From assembly GCF_030053155.1 (NCBI RefSeq), contig NZ_CP125640.1, forward strand, positions 3,880,001-3,944,000: 64,000 bases of DNA, given 5' to 3'. This document shows positions 17,249 to 24,602 of the stretch, in pieces. The translations under genes and the position numbers were made by a program. The notes under the pieces were generated by a model, which did not search any database, was not told the DNA's origin, and saw nothing but the letters and a program-made list of their open reading frames with translations. Every line of letters begins with the position of its first letter. Position 1 is the stretch's first letter. Source of the stretch: Rhizobium sp. BT03 (GTDB taxonomy: Bacteria > Pseudomonadota > Alphaproteobacteria > Rhizobiales > Rhizobiaceae).

Positions 17249-18289
17249 TTAAGCGGCAGCGGAAGCCGAGCTTGCAGTCGGAACTTCCGAAATCGTCTTC
17301 AGAACCTGCGAAGCGATCTGGTAGGGGCAGCCCTGCGAGTTCGGGCGGCGATCTTCCAGATAGCCCTTGTAGTCGTTCTTGACGAAGGAGTGCGGGACGC
17401 GGATCGAGGCGCCACGGTCGGCAACGCCGTAGGAGAACTTGTTCCACGGAGCCGTTTCGTGCTTGCCGGTCAGGCGCTTGTCGTTGTCAGGACCGTAAAC
17501 GTTGATATGGTCCATCAGGTTCTTTTCGAACTGCGCCATCAGCGCTTCGAAATAGGCCTTGCCGCCGACTTCGCGCATGTACTTGGTCGAGAAGTTGCAA
17601 TGCATGCCCGAACCGTTCCAGTCGGTGTCGCCGAGCGGCTTGCAGTGATACTCGATGTCGATGCCGTATTTTTCGGTCAGGCGCTGCAGCAGGTAACGCG
17701 CCATCCAGATCTGGTCGGCGGCCTTCTTGGAGCCCTTGCCGAAAATCTGGAATTCCCACTGGCCCTTGGCCACTTCGGCATTGATGCCTTCGTGGTTGAT
17801 GCCGGCAGCGAGGCAGAGGTCGAGATGCTCTTCGACGATTTCGCGGGCGACGTCGCCGACGTTCGAGTAGCCGACGCCGGTGTAGTAGGGGCCCTGCGGA
17901 GCCGGGTAGCCCTGCTCGGGGAAGCCGAGCGGGCGGCCGTTCTGGTAGAAGAAATATTCCTGTTCGAAGCCGAACCAGGCATCTTCGTCGTCGAGGATGG
18001 TCGCGCGAGCGTTGCTCGGGTGCGGCGTGACGCCATCGGGCATCATGACTTCGCACATGACGAGCGCGCCGTTGGTGCGGGCCGGGTCGGGATAGATGGC
18101 GACGGGCTTCAGCACGCAATCGGAGCTGCGGCCTTCGGCCTGCATGGTCGACGAACCGTCGAAGCCCCAGAGCGGAAGCTGTTCCAGCGTCGGGAATACG
18201 TCGAATTCCTTGATCTGCGTCTTGCCACGCAGGTTCGGTACCGGAGTGTACCCATCGAGCCAAATATACTCGAGCTTATATTTTGTCAT
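17249..18289 (-). CDS. glnII: Glutamine synthetase type II (eukaryotic-type GSII)
   Basis: Makes glutamine from glutamate, ammonium and ATP. The 346-residue length and the opening TKYKLEYIWLDGYTPVPNLR are those of rhizobial GSII. ELPLWGFDGSSTMQAEG, GFEQEYFFYQ and the ATP-site stretch YHCKPLGDTDWNGSGMHCNF with the RGASIRVP segment are present. Unlike GSI it is not adenylylated. ATG 18289 follows GAGAGAG; the open frame to 18352 is not needed. A sigma-54 promoter lies upstream, and the divergent gstI encodes its translational inhibitor, so the gene is NtrC-controlled. Confidence 0.97.
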   Translation of the reverse strand: MTKYKLEYIWLDGYTPVPNLRGKTQIKEFDVFPTLEQLPLWGFDGSSTMQAEGRSSDCVLKPVAIYPDPARTNGALVMCEVMMPDGVTPHPSNARATILDDEDAWFGFEQEYFFYQNGRPLGFPEQGYPAPQGPYYTGVGYSNVGDVAREIVEEHLDLCLAAGINHEGINAEVAKGQWEFQIFGKGSKKAADQIWMARYLLQRLTEKYGIDIEYHCKPLGDTDWNGSGMHCNFSTKYMREVGGKAYFEALMAQFEKNLMDHINVYGPDNDKRLTGKHETAPWNKFSYGVADRGASIRVPHSFVKNDYKGYLEDRRPNSQGCPYQIASQVLKTISEVPTASSASAAA

Positions 18290-18379
18290 CGTGACTCTCT
18301 CAATGCTACGAAGGTGAGCAAATCCGGAGACGATCTCGGCGCGCAAGCGCACCCAACCGCCAGGGGATGCACCTTCAAA

Positions 18380-18395
18380 AGCACGTAGCGTGCCA
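18380..18395 (-). promoter_or_regulatory. Sigma-54 (-24/-12) promoter of glnII
   Basis: The minus strand reads TGGCACG-CTAC-GTGCT, matching TGGCACG-N4-TTGCA with the invariant GG and GC 10 bases apart. Transcription would start near 18370, giving an 80-base leader. RpoN/NtrC control of glnII is established in rhizobia. Confidence 0.85.
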
Positions 18396-18624
18396 GTTCG
18401 GCCGCCGGGACAAGAAAAATCGCAGGTCAGCCGGTCGGGATGAATTTTGCTTTTGCAAAAACCACCCCGTTTTGACGGCTGAAGGCCGTATCATCAGCAG
18501 GAAACTGAGTTTTCCGCTTGGAACCGGATGAAAATTTCGGCGTTAGCCTGGCGTGATGAAGTGTTGAACAAATAGGCGGGCGCTTTCGCTGTAGACAGCA
18601 TATCGATCAATCATAATATGGATA

Positions 18625-18661
18625 TGCATATAATTTGTGCAATTTGCATAAACTATGTGCA
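18625..18661. promoter_or_regulatory. Tandem NtrC-like 17-mers in the gstI/glnII intergenic region
   Basis: TGCATATAATTTGTGCA (18625-18641) and TGCATAAACTATGTGCA (18645-18661) are both TGCA-N9-TGCA, like the NtrC consensus TGCAC-N7-GTGCA, with centres 20 bases apart. They lie about 255 bases upstream of the glnII start and 58-94 bases before gstI. The second overlaps a possible gstI -35 (TTGCAT, 18644-18649; then 17 bases; TTATGG at 18667-18672). NtrC activating glnII and repressing gstI is the published R. leguminosarum model. Confidence 0.7.
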
Positions 18662-18718
18662 TCGTGTTATGGTCCTGGCGTTAAATGTCGATGCGCCGAA
18701 CTGAATGGAGGCGATCTC

Positions 18719-18910
18719 ATGCCCACCGGTTTCCATCGTGAATCCGCAACGATCTATCAGTTTCCTGTCAAGCCGCCGCGGGCCGCCAGCCGGTTCGAAC
18801 GCGCCAAGCTGATGGAGCGCGAGGCCGCCGATATTTGCGACGCGGCGCTTGACAGTTGCTGGTACCATGACGAGGCGGTTCGCGAGACCGATCGGCCGAC
18901 GAAGTCCTGA
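18719..18910 (+). CDS. gstI: GstI, translational inhibitor of glnII (DUF2735)
   Basis: A 63-residue protein, MPTGFHRESATIYQFPV..., of the DUF2735 family confined to rhizobia and relatives. Size, position and divergent orientation to glnII match gstI of R. leguminosarum, whose product blocks glnII translation when nitrogen is plentiful. TGGAGG lies before ATG 18719; an upstream in-frame ATG at 18635 overlaps the NtrC-like sites and is unlikely. The protein is rich in charged residues and has no membrane segment. Confidence 0.9.
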   Translation: MPTGFHRESATIYQFPVKPPRAASRFERAKLMEREAADICDAALDSCWYHDEAVRETDRPTKS

Positions 18911-18994
18911 GGTCCTACCCATTTTAACGGGTCAGCCGAGGAGGCGGGGGAGCGCCTCGTACATGGCATTCGTACCGAATTTCTATGCGCGGGC

Positions 18995-19915
18995 TTAGCC
19001 GCCATCCAATCCGAGTTTTTCCTTTGCCACCAATGCGCCGTGTTCGCTGACGACACGGGCTGCGACGCCTGCGGCGAAGCGGGCGGCGGCGGTCGCATCC
19101 GCTGTTTCCAGATAGTGCGCAAGGAAGGCGCCGTTGAAGCTGTCGCCGGCACTGGTGGTATCGACCACTTGCTCGACCTTCTCGGCCGGAACGAAGCTCT
19201 CCTCGCCGGCGAAATTCAGCCTGACCCCGTCCGCGCCATTCTTGACGACGATATGGACAGCGCCCAGCGCGCGATAGCGGTGGACCGTCGCTTCAATGGA
19301 ATCGTCACCGAAATGGGCGGCTTCGTCGTCGAAGCTCGGCATGATGAGGACGGAGGAGCGTGCGCCCTCGCTGATCGTCGCGTGCATGATGTCATAGCTC
19401 GACCACAGGCGGGGCCGGATGTTCGGGTCGAACACCACAAGCTTGCCGGCGGCCTTGGCGCGGCGGATTTCGGCGAGCAGCGTTGCCGCGTCCTCCTGCG
19501 GCAGGATGGCAAGGGTGATGCCGGAGAAATAGACGAGGTCAGCGCTCTCCACCGCCTCGCGCAGGCTGTCGGGATCGGCGGCCAGGCTGCGGGCGGCCGA
19601 ACTGTCGCGCCAGTAGCTGAAGGAGCGTTCGCCGTTCTTCAGATTGATCATGTAAAGGCCGGGCGTTTTACCCCTGATGCGGCGGATGAGGCTTGTGCCG
19701 ATGCCCGCCTTGTCGATGAAGGCCACCATTTCATCCGACATGGCGTCGTCGCCAAGCGCCGTAAAATAATCGACCGACCAGTCGGGGCCAAGGCAGGCGC
19801 GGGCATACCAGGCGGTGTTGAAAGTATCGCCGGCGAAACCTTTGCGCAGCAGGCCGTCGCCTGCCTGCGAGAGTTCCACCATGCATTCACCGATCGATAG
19901 AAACCGTCTGCTCAC
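18995..19915 (-). CDS. kdgK: PfkB-family sugar kinase, 2-keto-3-deoxygluconate kinase type
   Basis: A 306-residue ribokinase-like kinase. FLSIGECMVELSQAGDGLLR and FAGDTFNTAWYARACLG at the N-terminus and the catalytic signature DTTSAGDSFNGAFLAHYL near the C-terminus are those of KdgK proteins, which phosphorylate 2-keto-3-deoxygluconate to KDPG for the Entner-Doudoroff pathway. GTG 19915 is preferred because GGGAGG stands just upstream; the frame is open far beyond without a family match. No pathway neighbours are present, so the exact sugar is inferred. Confidence 0.85.
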   Translation of the reverse strand: MSRRFLSIGECMVELSQAGDGLLRKGFAGDTFNTAWYARACLGPDWSVDYFTALGDDAMSDEMVAFIDKAGIGTSLIRRIRGKTPGLYMINLKNGERSFSYWRDSSAARSLAADPDSLREAVESADLVYFSGITLAILPQEDAATLLAEIRRAKAAGKLVVFDPNIRPRLWSSYDIMHATISEGARSSVLIMPSFDDEAAHFGDDSIEATVHRYRALGAVHIVVKNGADGVRLNFAGEESFVPAEKVEQVVDTTSAGDSFNGAFLAHYLETADATAAARFAAGVAARVVSEHGALVAKEKLGLDGG

Positions 19916-20006
19916 CTTGTCCTCCCGCACTGCTCTTAATCGCTGATACGCGGAGCCAGGCGGAGTGACAAGCGTTGATATATGGATGCCGATATCGCAG
20001 GAGGTA

Positions 20007-20039
20007 AAAGCCCGCCTTCGCGAACATGGCGAAGGCGGG
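20007..20039 (-). terminator. Terminator of the small secreted protein gene
   Basis: CCCGCCTTCGC and GCGAAGGCGGG form an 11-bp stem with a 7-base loop (20011-20039); on the minus strand the stem is followed by CTTTTAC. Confidence 0.8.
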
Positions 20040-20055
20040 CGGCGGCGGGGGCTGC

Positions 20056-20397
20056 TTATTCGTGGATGGTGTAGCTGCCCATCTGGCAAAGATCCTGCGT
20101 ATCTTCGGTCGTGTCGAGATCCGAGTTTTCGTCGAACTCGAAGCGCATGTCGTATTTGCAGACGGTGCGGCCATCGGCGATGGTGATGTTCACGGTCTCG
20201 CCTGGATTGAGCACATTGTCGCCGAAGACGTCTTCTTCCCAGCTGTTGACGCCCGTCGGCGAGCTGTAGAAGCGCGTCAGGACGGAATTGGTTCCGTTGG
20301 TGAGCTGGAATTTCAGATCTTCGGCAAGCGACGGCACGGCGGAAGCGGCGACGACTGCGGCGGCAAGCGCGATCAATCCAGAGACTTTCAATTTCAT
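20056..20397 (-). CDS. Small secreted protein of unknown function
   Basis: A 113-residue protein with a clear Sec signal peptide (KLKVSGLIALAAAVVAASAVPSLA; cut near residue 25). The mature ~89-residue part is acidic, with LKFQLTNGTNSVLTRFYSS, WEEDVFGDNVLNPGETVNIT and two cysteines (VCKYDM, DLCQMG) that could form a disulphide. I recognise the pattern of a conserved alpha-proteobacterial periplasmic protein but know no function. AGGGGAAC precedes ATG 20397, and a hairpin terminator follows. Confidence 0.85.
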   Translation of the reverse strand: MKLKVSGLIALAAAVVAASAVPSLAEDLKFQLTNGTNSVLTRFYSSPTGVNSWEEDVFGDNVLNPGETVNITIADGRTVCKYDMRFEFDENSDLDTTEDTQDLCQMGSYTIHE

Positions 20398-20734
20398 ATA
20401 TGCGTTCCCCTCGCCCATGATCGGGCGAAGACAGGGATAGCATAGTGGCATCTAAATCTTTGTTATCGGAGACTATAGATTCCGAGATAAGTCTGTTTTC
20501 GGAACAGTTCACCCCAAAGATGGATGGCAGATCTTCTGCAAAGAGCGGAGGTGCTGCACTCGACTTTCAGACGACTTAGAAAACTCGCCAACCCCTCCCT
20601 CGTCATGCTCGGCCTTGTGCCGAGCATCTGCCTCCGGTCGATAGGTTCGCAGATCCTCGGCACAAGGCCGAGGATGACGTGCTAAGGTGATTTGTCATCA
20701 AACTGAAGGCCGCTTCATGCGGCTGTCGCTTCAT
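20398..20734. other. 337-base gene-free stretch before the opp operon end
   Basis: It holds the inverted repeat at 20600-20679 and otherwise AT-richer sequence around 20450-20530, which may contain the promoter of the secreted-protein gene. No coding frame with family resemblance is seen. Confidence 0.6.
20600..20679. repeat. Inverted repeat, 30-base arms with two mismatches, nested hairpins
   Basis: CGTCATGCTCGGCCTTGTGC... (20600-20629) pairs with ...GCACAAGGCCGAGGATGACG (20650-20679). Each arm contains its own hairpin, GCTCGG-CCTTGTG-CCGAGC and CCTCGG-CACAAGG-CCGAGG. It resembles dispersed palindromes seen in many alpha-proteobacteria. Confidence 0.8.
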
Positions 20735-21721
20735 TCATGGCCTGTCCATATGATAACAGGCGGCCTTCTGGCCGGGGCGGACGTCCTCTGTCGGCGGCAT
20801 TTCGGTGCGACAGATATCGGTCGCCTTCCAGCAGCGCGGCGAGAAGACACAGCCTTTCGGCGGGTTGAGCGGCGAGGGCGGATCGCCCTGCAGGCGGATG
20901 CGGGTGCGCAGGCGCGCGAGCTTCGGATCCGGGATGGGGGCTGCGGAAAAGAGCGCCTGCGTGTAGGGATGGGCCGGATGATCGAAGACGGTGGCGCAGT
21001 CGCCCGCCTCCACCACCCTGCCGAGATAGAGCACCAGCACATCGTCCGAAATCAGCCGCACGACGGACAGGTCGTGGCTGATGAAGATCAGTGTCAGGCC
21101 GAATTCCTTGCGCAGCTTGCGCAGAAGCGTGATCACCTGGCCCTGGATCGAAACGTCGAGGGCCGAAACCGGCTCATCGCAGATAATCAGCTTCGGTTTG
21201 GTGATGACGGCGCGGGCGATGCCGATGCGTTGCGCCTGGCCGCCGGAGAATTCGTGGGGATAGCGGTTGATCATCTCCGGCACCAGCCCGACGGCGGTCA
21301 TGATCTCGCGGACACGTTCGGTGCGCCCGGCCTTCGAAAGCTTCGGCTCGAAAACGGTCAGCGGTTCGGCGATGATATCTCCAACAGTCATGCGCGGATC
21401 AAGCGAGGCGATCGGATCCTGGAAGATGATCTGCATGTCGCGGCGGGCGGCGCGCATTTCCTCCTCCGAGAGGTCGAGAAGATTGCGGCCCTGCCAGAGG
21501 ATGCGGCCCTTCTGCGATTTCAACAGCCGCAGGATGGAGCGGCCGAGCGTGGACTTACCGCAGCCGGATTCACCGACGACGCCGAGGGTGCGGCCTTCGG
21601 CGAGATCGAAGCTGACATTGTTGACGGCGGTGAGGAAAATCGGCGGCTTGAACAAGCCCTTCGCCGGCAATTCGAACTGGGTCGTCAGGTTCTCGACCCT
21701 TAGAAGCGACCGGTCAGCCAT
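20735..21721 (-). CDS. oppF: Oligopeptide ABC transporter ATP-binding protein OppF
   Basis: A 328-residue ABC ATPase of the Opp/Dpp class. Walker A is GESGCGKST, the signature LSGG-type motif is FSGGQAQRIGIARA, Walker B LIICDEPVSALD, and the H-loop ISHDLSVV. The C-terminal oligopeptide/dipeptide domain with NPPKGCVFSPRCWKA carries the conserved cysteines. Together with OppD it energises import through OppBC. Its start overlaps the end of oppD by 8 bases. Confidence 0.95.
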   Translation of the reverse strand: MADRSLLRVENLTTQFELPAKGLFKPPIFLTAVNNVSFDLAEGRTLGVVGESGCGKSTLGRSILRLLKSQKGRILWQGRNLLDLSEEEMRAARRDMQIIFQDPIASLDPRMTVGDIIAEPLTVFEPKLSKAGRTERVREIMTAVGLVPEMINRYPHEFSGGQAQRIGIARAVITKPKLIICDEPVSALDVSIQGQVITLLRKLRKEFGLTLIFISHDLSVVRLISDDVLVLYLGRVVEAGDCATVFDHPAHPYTQALFSAAPIPDPKLARLRTRIRLQGDPPSPLNPPKGCVFSPRCWKATDICRTEMPPTEDVRPGQKAACYHMDRP

Positions 21722-22715
21722 GGTTCAGCAACTCCTCACGACGCGGGAACGGGTGGTAGCAGGCGGCGCAATGGCGCGGCGCCAATGTTTCGAGCGGCGG
21801 CGGACGGTCGATGCAATCGTCCTGAACCTGCGAACAGCGCGGCGAGAAATTGCAGCCTTTCGGTAGGTGCTGCAGGTTCGGCGGGCGCCCGGGGATGACG
21901 ACCAACTCGTCGACATCCTGATCCGGGCGCGGGATCGAGGCATGCAGCGCCGCCGTATAGGGATGGGCGGGATTGTCGAAGAGCTCGTCGACCGGCGCTT
22001 CCTCGACGATACGGCCGGCATACATGACGGCGACGCGGTCGGCGAGGCCGGCGACGACGCCGAGATCGTGGGTGATCATGATCAGCGCCGTGTTCATCTC
22101 CGCTGTCAGGTCGTTGAAGAGATCGAGGATCTGCGCCTGGATGGTGACGTCGAGGGCAGTCGTCGGCTCGTCGGCGATGAGCAGCTTCGGCTTGGTGAGC
22201 AGCGCCATGGCGATGACGATGCGCTGGCGCATGCCGCCGGAAAGCTCGTGCGGATAGAGGTGGAAGCGCCGCGTCGGGTCGGGGATGCCGACGCGTTTCA
22301 GCATGTCGAGGGCAGCGTCCGATGCGGCGCGCGCCGTCAGGCCGCGATGAACCTCCAGCTGTTCCGTCAACTGCCAGGAAATCTTCAGCGACGGGTTGAG
22401 CGCGGTCATCGGATCCTGGAAGACCATGGCCATGTCCTTGCCGCGGATCTGGTCGAGCTCGCGCGGCTTCAGCGACAGCACGTCCTTGCCTTCGAGCAGC
22501 GCCTGTCCCGTCGTTTTGCCGTTCTTGGCGAGAAGGCCCATGATGCCGAGGAAGGTCTGGCTCTTGCCGGAGCCGGACTCACCGACGATGGCGATGCGTT
22601 CGCCACGCCGGACGGTGAGATTCATGTTCGAGACCGCTTTCACCTCGCCGTCGGGCGTCGCGAAAGTGATCGAGTAATCCTTGAGTTCGAGGAGGATGTC
22701 TTTTTCCTGGGGCAT
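21714..22715 (-). CDS. oppD: Oligopeptide ABC transporter ATP-binding protein OppD
   Basis: A 333-residue ABC ATPase. Walker A GESGSGKSQT, signature LSGGMRQRIVIAMA, Walker B LLIADEPTTALD and H-loop MITHDLGVV are intact. The C-terminus has LPKGCNFSPRCSQVQDDC, the OppD/DppD cysteine-rich tail. ATG 22715 with AAGGAT upstream is chosen; the frame continues to 22745 over the end of oppC. Only one base separates it from the oppC stop, so the genes are in one operon. Confidence 0.95.
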   Translation of the reverse strand: MPQEKDILLELKDYSITFATPDGEVKAVSNMNLTVRRGERIAIVGESGSGKSQTFLGIMGLLAKNGKTTGQALLEGKDVLSLKPRELDQIRGKDMAMVFQDPMTALNPSLKISWQLTEQLEVHRGLTARAASDAALDMLKRVGIPDPTRRFHLYPHELSGGMRQRIVIAMALLTKPKLLIADEPTTALDVTIQAQILDLFNDLTAEMNTALIMITHDLGVVAGLADRVAVMYAGRIVEEAPVDELFDNPAHPYTAALHASIPRPDQDVDELVVIPGRPPNLQHLPKGCNFSPRCSQVQDDCIDRPPPLETLAPRHCAACYHPFPRREELLNHG

Positions 22716-22716
22716 T

Positions 22717-23634
22717 CTATCGATCCTTCGGGTCGAACGCGTCACGCAGGCCGTCGCCGATGAAGAGCAGGCTGAGCAGCAGGGCCACGAGGAAGCTTGC
22801 CGGGAAGATCAGCAGCCAGGGCATGCTTTCCATGGCATCGGTTCCCTCGGCGATCAGCGTGCCGAGCGAGGTCAGCGGTTCCTGGACGCCGAAGCCGAGA
22901 TAGGAGAGGAAGCTTTCGGTGGCGATGATTTCAGGCACGGTCAGCGCCGCGAAGATGACCACGGGGCCGACGAGGTTCGGGATGATGTGCTTGACGATGA
23001 TCTTCAACGGCCGCTGCCCTGATGCGCGTGCCGCCTCGATGAATTCACGATGTTTGATCGACAGCGTCTGGCCGCGCACGATGCGGGCCATGGTCAGCCA
23101 TTCCAGCGCGCCGATCGCGGCAAAGAGCAGGTAGACGTTGCGACCGAAGATCACCATCAGCAGGATGACGAAGAGGATGTAAGGTAGCGCGTACATGATG
23201 TCGACGAAGCGCATCATGATCGCATCCAGCCTGCCCCCGATATAGCCCGATATCGCGCCGTAGAGCACGCCGATGACGACGGAGACGACGGTCGCCGTCA
23301 GCGCCACGGCAAGCGAGATGCGGGTGCCGTAGAGCACGCGGGCAAGGAGGTCGCGGCCGTTCGGGTCGGTGCCGAAATAATGGCCGGTCTCGATCGACGG
23401 CGGGATGCGAAAGGCCGCCCAATCAGGATCCTCGTAGTTGAAGGGAATGAACCAGGGGCCGAGGAAGGCGGCGAGGATCAAGAGCGACAGGACGACGATC
23501 GAGAGCACGGCCGCCTTGTTGCGCGCCAGGCGGCGCAGCGCATCCCTGGTGAGAGAGCGGCCTTCGGGCGCCAGCCCTTCGGCCTCCAGAAGCTCCTGGG
23601 CGAGCAGTTCGCGTTTAGCGGGGTTGAGGATCAT
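22717..23634 (-). CDS. oppC: Oligopeptide ABC transporter permease OppC
   Basis: A 305-residue inner-membrane permease with an N-terminal helix (AAVLSIVVLSLLILAAFLG), the GTDPNGRDLLARVLYGTRIS loop typical of OppC/DppC, five further helices and the EAA-like coupling segment EFIEAARASGQRPLKIIVKH. Its start overlaps oppB by 4 bases (ATGA). Confidence 0.95.
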   Translation of the reverse strand: MILNPAKRELLAQELLEAEGLAPEGRSLTRDALRRLARNKAAVLSIVVLSLLILAAFLGPWFIPFNYEDPDWAAFRIPPSIETGHYFGTDPNGRDLLARVLYGTRISLAVALTATVVSVVIGVLYGAISGYIGGRLDAIMMRFVDIMYALPYILFVILLMVIFGRNVYLLFAAIGALEWLTMARIVRGQTLSIKHREFIEAARASGQRPLKIIVKHIIPNLVGPVVIFAALTVPEIIATESFLSYLGFGVQEPLTSLGTLIAEGTDAMESMPWLLIFPASFLVALLLSLLFIGDGLRDAFDPKDR

Positions 23635-24554
23635 CGGTTTCTCACTTTCGGGTCCAGCCAGGCATAGGCGATGTCGACCAGAAGGTTCAGGAACACGATC
23701 AGCACCATGTAGAAGATGACCGTGCCGAGAACCATGCCGTAATCGCGGTTCAGCGCCGCGTTGACGAAGTAGCGGCCGATGCCGGGCAATCCGAAGATGC
23801 TTTCGACCACCAGCGAACCGGTGAGAAGGTAGCTTGCCGCCGGTCCCAGATAGGAAACGACAGGCATCAGGGCCGGTTTTAGCGCGTGGCGCATGACGGT
23901 CAGCCGCGGGCCGATGCCCTTGGCCTTGGCGGTGCGGATGAAGTTCTGGTTCATCACCTCGATCATCGAGCCGCGGGTGATGCGCGAGATGCGGCCTGCA
24001 TGCGGCAGCGCCAGAACGACGATCGGCAGGATCAGGTATTTGATCGAGCCGTCACCCCAGCCGCCGACCGGAAACCAGGCGAGGTGGATGCCGAAGATCA
24101 ATTGCAGGATGGGCGCGATCAGGAAGTTCGGCAGTACGACGCCGACCAGGATGAGGGCGCCGAGAATATAGTCCGGCGTCTTGTTCTGATAGAGCGCCCC
24201 AAGACAGCCGACGGCGACGCCGACGATGATGGCGATCAGGAAGGCGGCGGTACCGATGGTGAAGGTATAGGGCAGACCGATCATGATCTGCTGGGCGACG
24301 GAAAAATCCTCGCTGGCGAAGGAGGGGCCGAGATCGCCCCGGAGCAGGTCGCCGACATAGATCAGGTACTGCTGGATCAGCGGCTTGTCGAGATTGTAGT
24401 GGACCGCGAGGTTTTTCAGGATCACCGGCGGCAATGGCCTTTCGCCATCGAACGGGCCGCCGGGGGCAAGGCGCAAAACGAAAAAACAGGCTGTGACGGC
24501 GATCCACAAAACGGGGATCGTCGATAGCAGGCGACGGAGGGCGTATTTGATCAT
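23631..24554 (-). CDS. oppB: Oligopeptide ABC transporter permease OppB
   Basis: A 307-residue permease with six hydrophobic helices. MIKYALRRLLSTIPVLWIAV and GLPYTFTIGTAAFLIAIIVG are typical of OppB/DppB; the coupling loop NFIRTAKAKGIGPRLTVMRH is present. It pairs with OppC to form the channel. A stem-loop lies between it and the oppA gene upstream. Confidence 0.95.
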   Translation of the reverse strand: MIKYALRRLLSTIPVLWIAVTACFFVLRLAPGGPFDGERPLPPVILKNLAVHYNLDKPLIQQYLIYVGDLLRGDLGPSFASEDFSVAQQIMIGLPYTFTIGTAAFLIAIIVGVAVGCLGALYQNKTPDYILGALILVGVVLPNFLIAPILQLIFGIHLAWFPVGGWGDGSIKYLILPIVVLALPHAGRISRITRGSMIEVMNQNFIRTAKAKGIGPRLTVMRHALKPALMPVVSYLGPAASYLLTGSLVVESIFGLPGIGRYFVNAALNRDYGMVLGTVIFYMVLIVFLNLLVDIAYAWLDPKVRNR

Positions 24555-24565
24555 GATCGTGGGCC

Positions 24566-24594
24566 GGTCCTTCCCGCGCGCGGCGGGAAGGACC
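24566..24594 (-). terminator. Intercistronic stem-loop between oppA and oppB
   Basis: A perfect 12-bp stem (GGTCCTTCCCGC / GCGGGAAGGACC) with a 5-base loop. There is no T-run on the minus strand after it (GGCCCACGATC), so it is more likely an RNA-stabilising or partial-attenuation element that keeps the binding protein in excess over the membrane parts. Confidence 0.75.
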
Positions 24595-24602
24595 GTTTTC
24601 CC

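Noticed and set aside
15986..18388. An 800-codon open frame on the plus strand across the glycosyltransferase and glnII genes
   Set aside because: It is antisense to two well-supported genes, has no family resemblance and arises from high G+C codon bias.
18441..18465. TTTTGCTTTTGCAAAA as an extra NtrC site near the glnII promoter
   Set aside because: It lacks the 17-base TGCA-N9-TGCA spacing seen in the pair at 18625.
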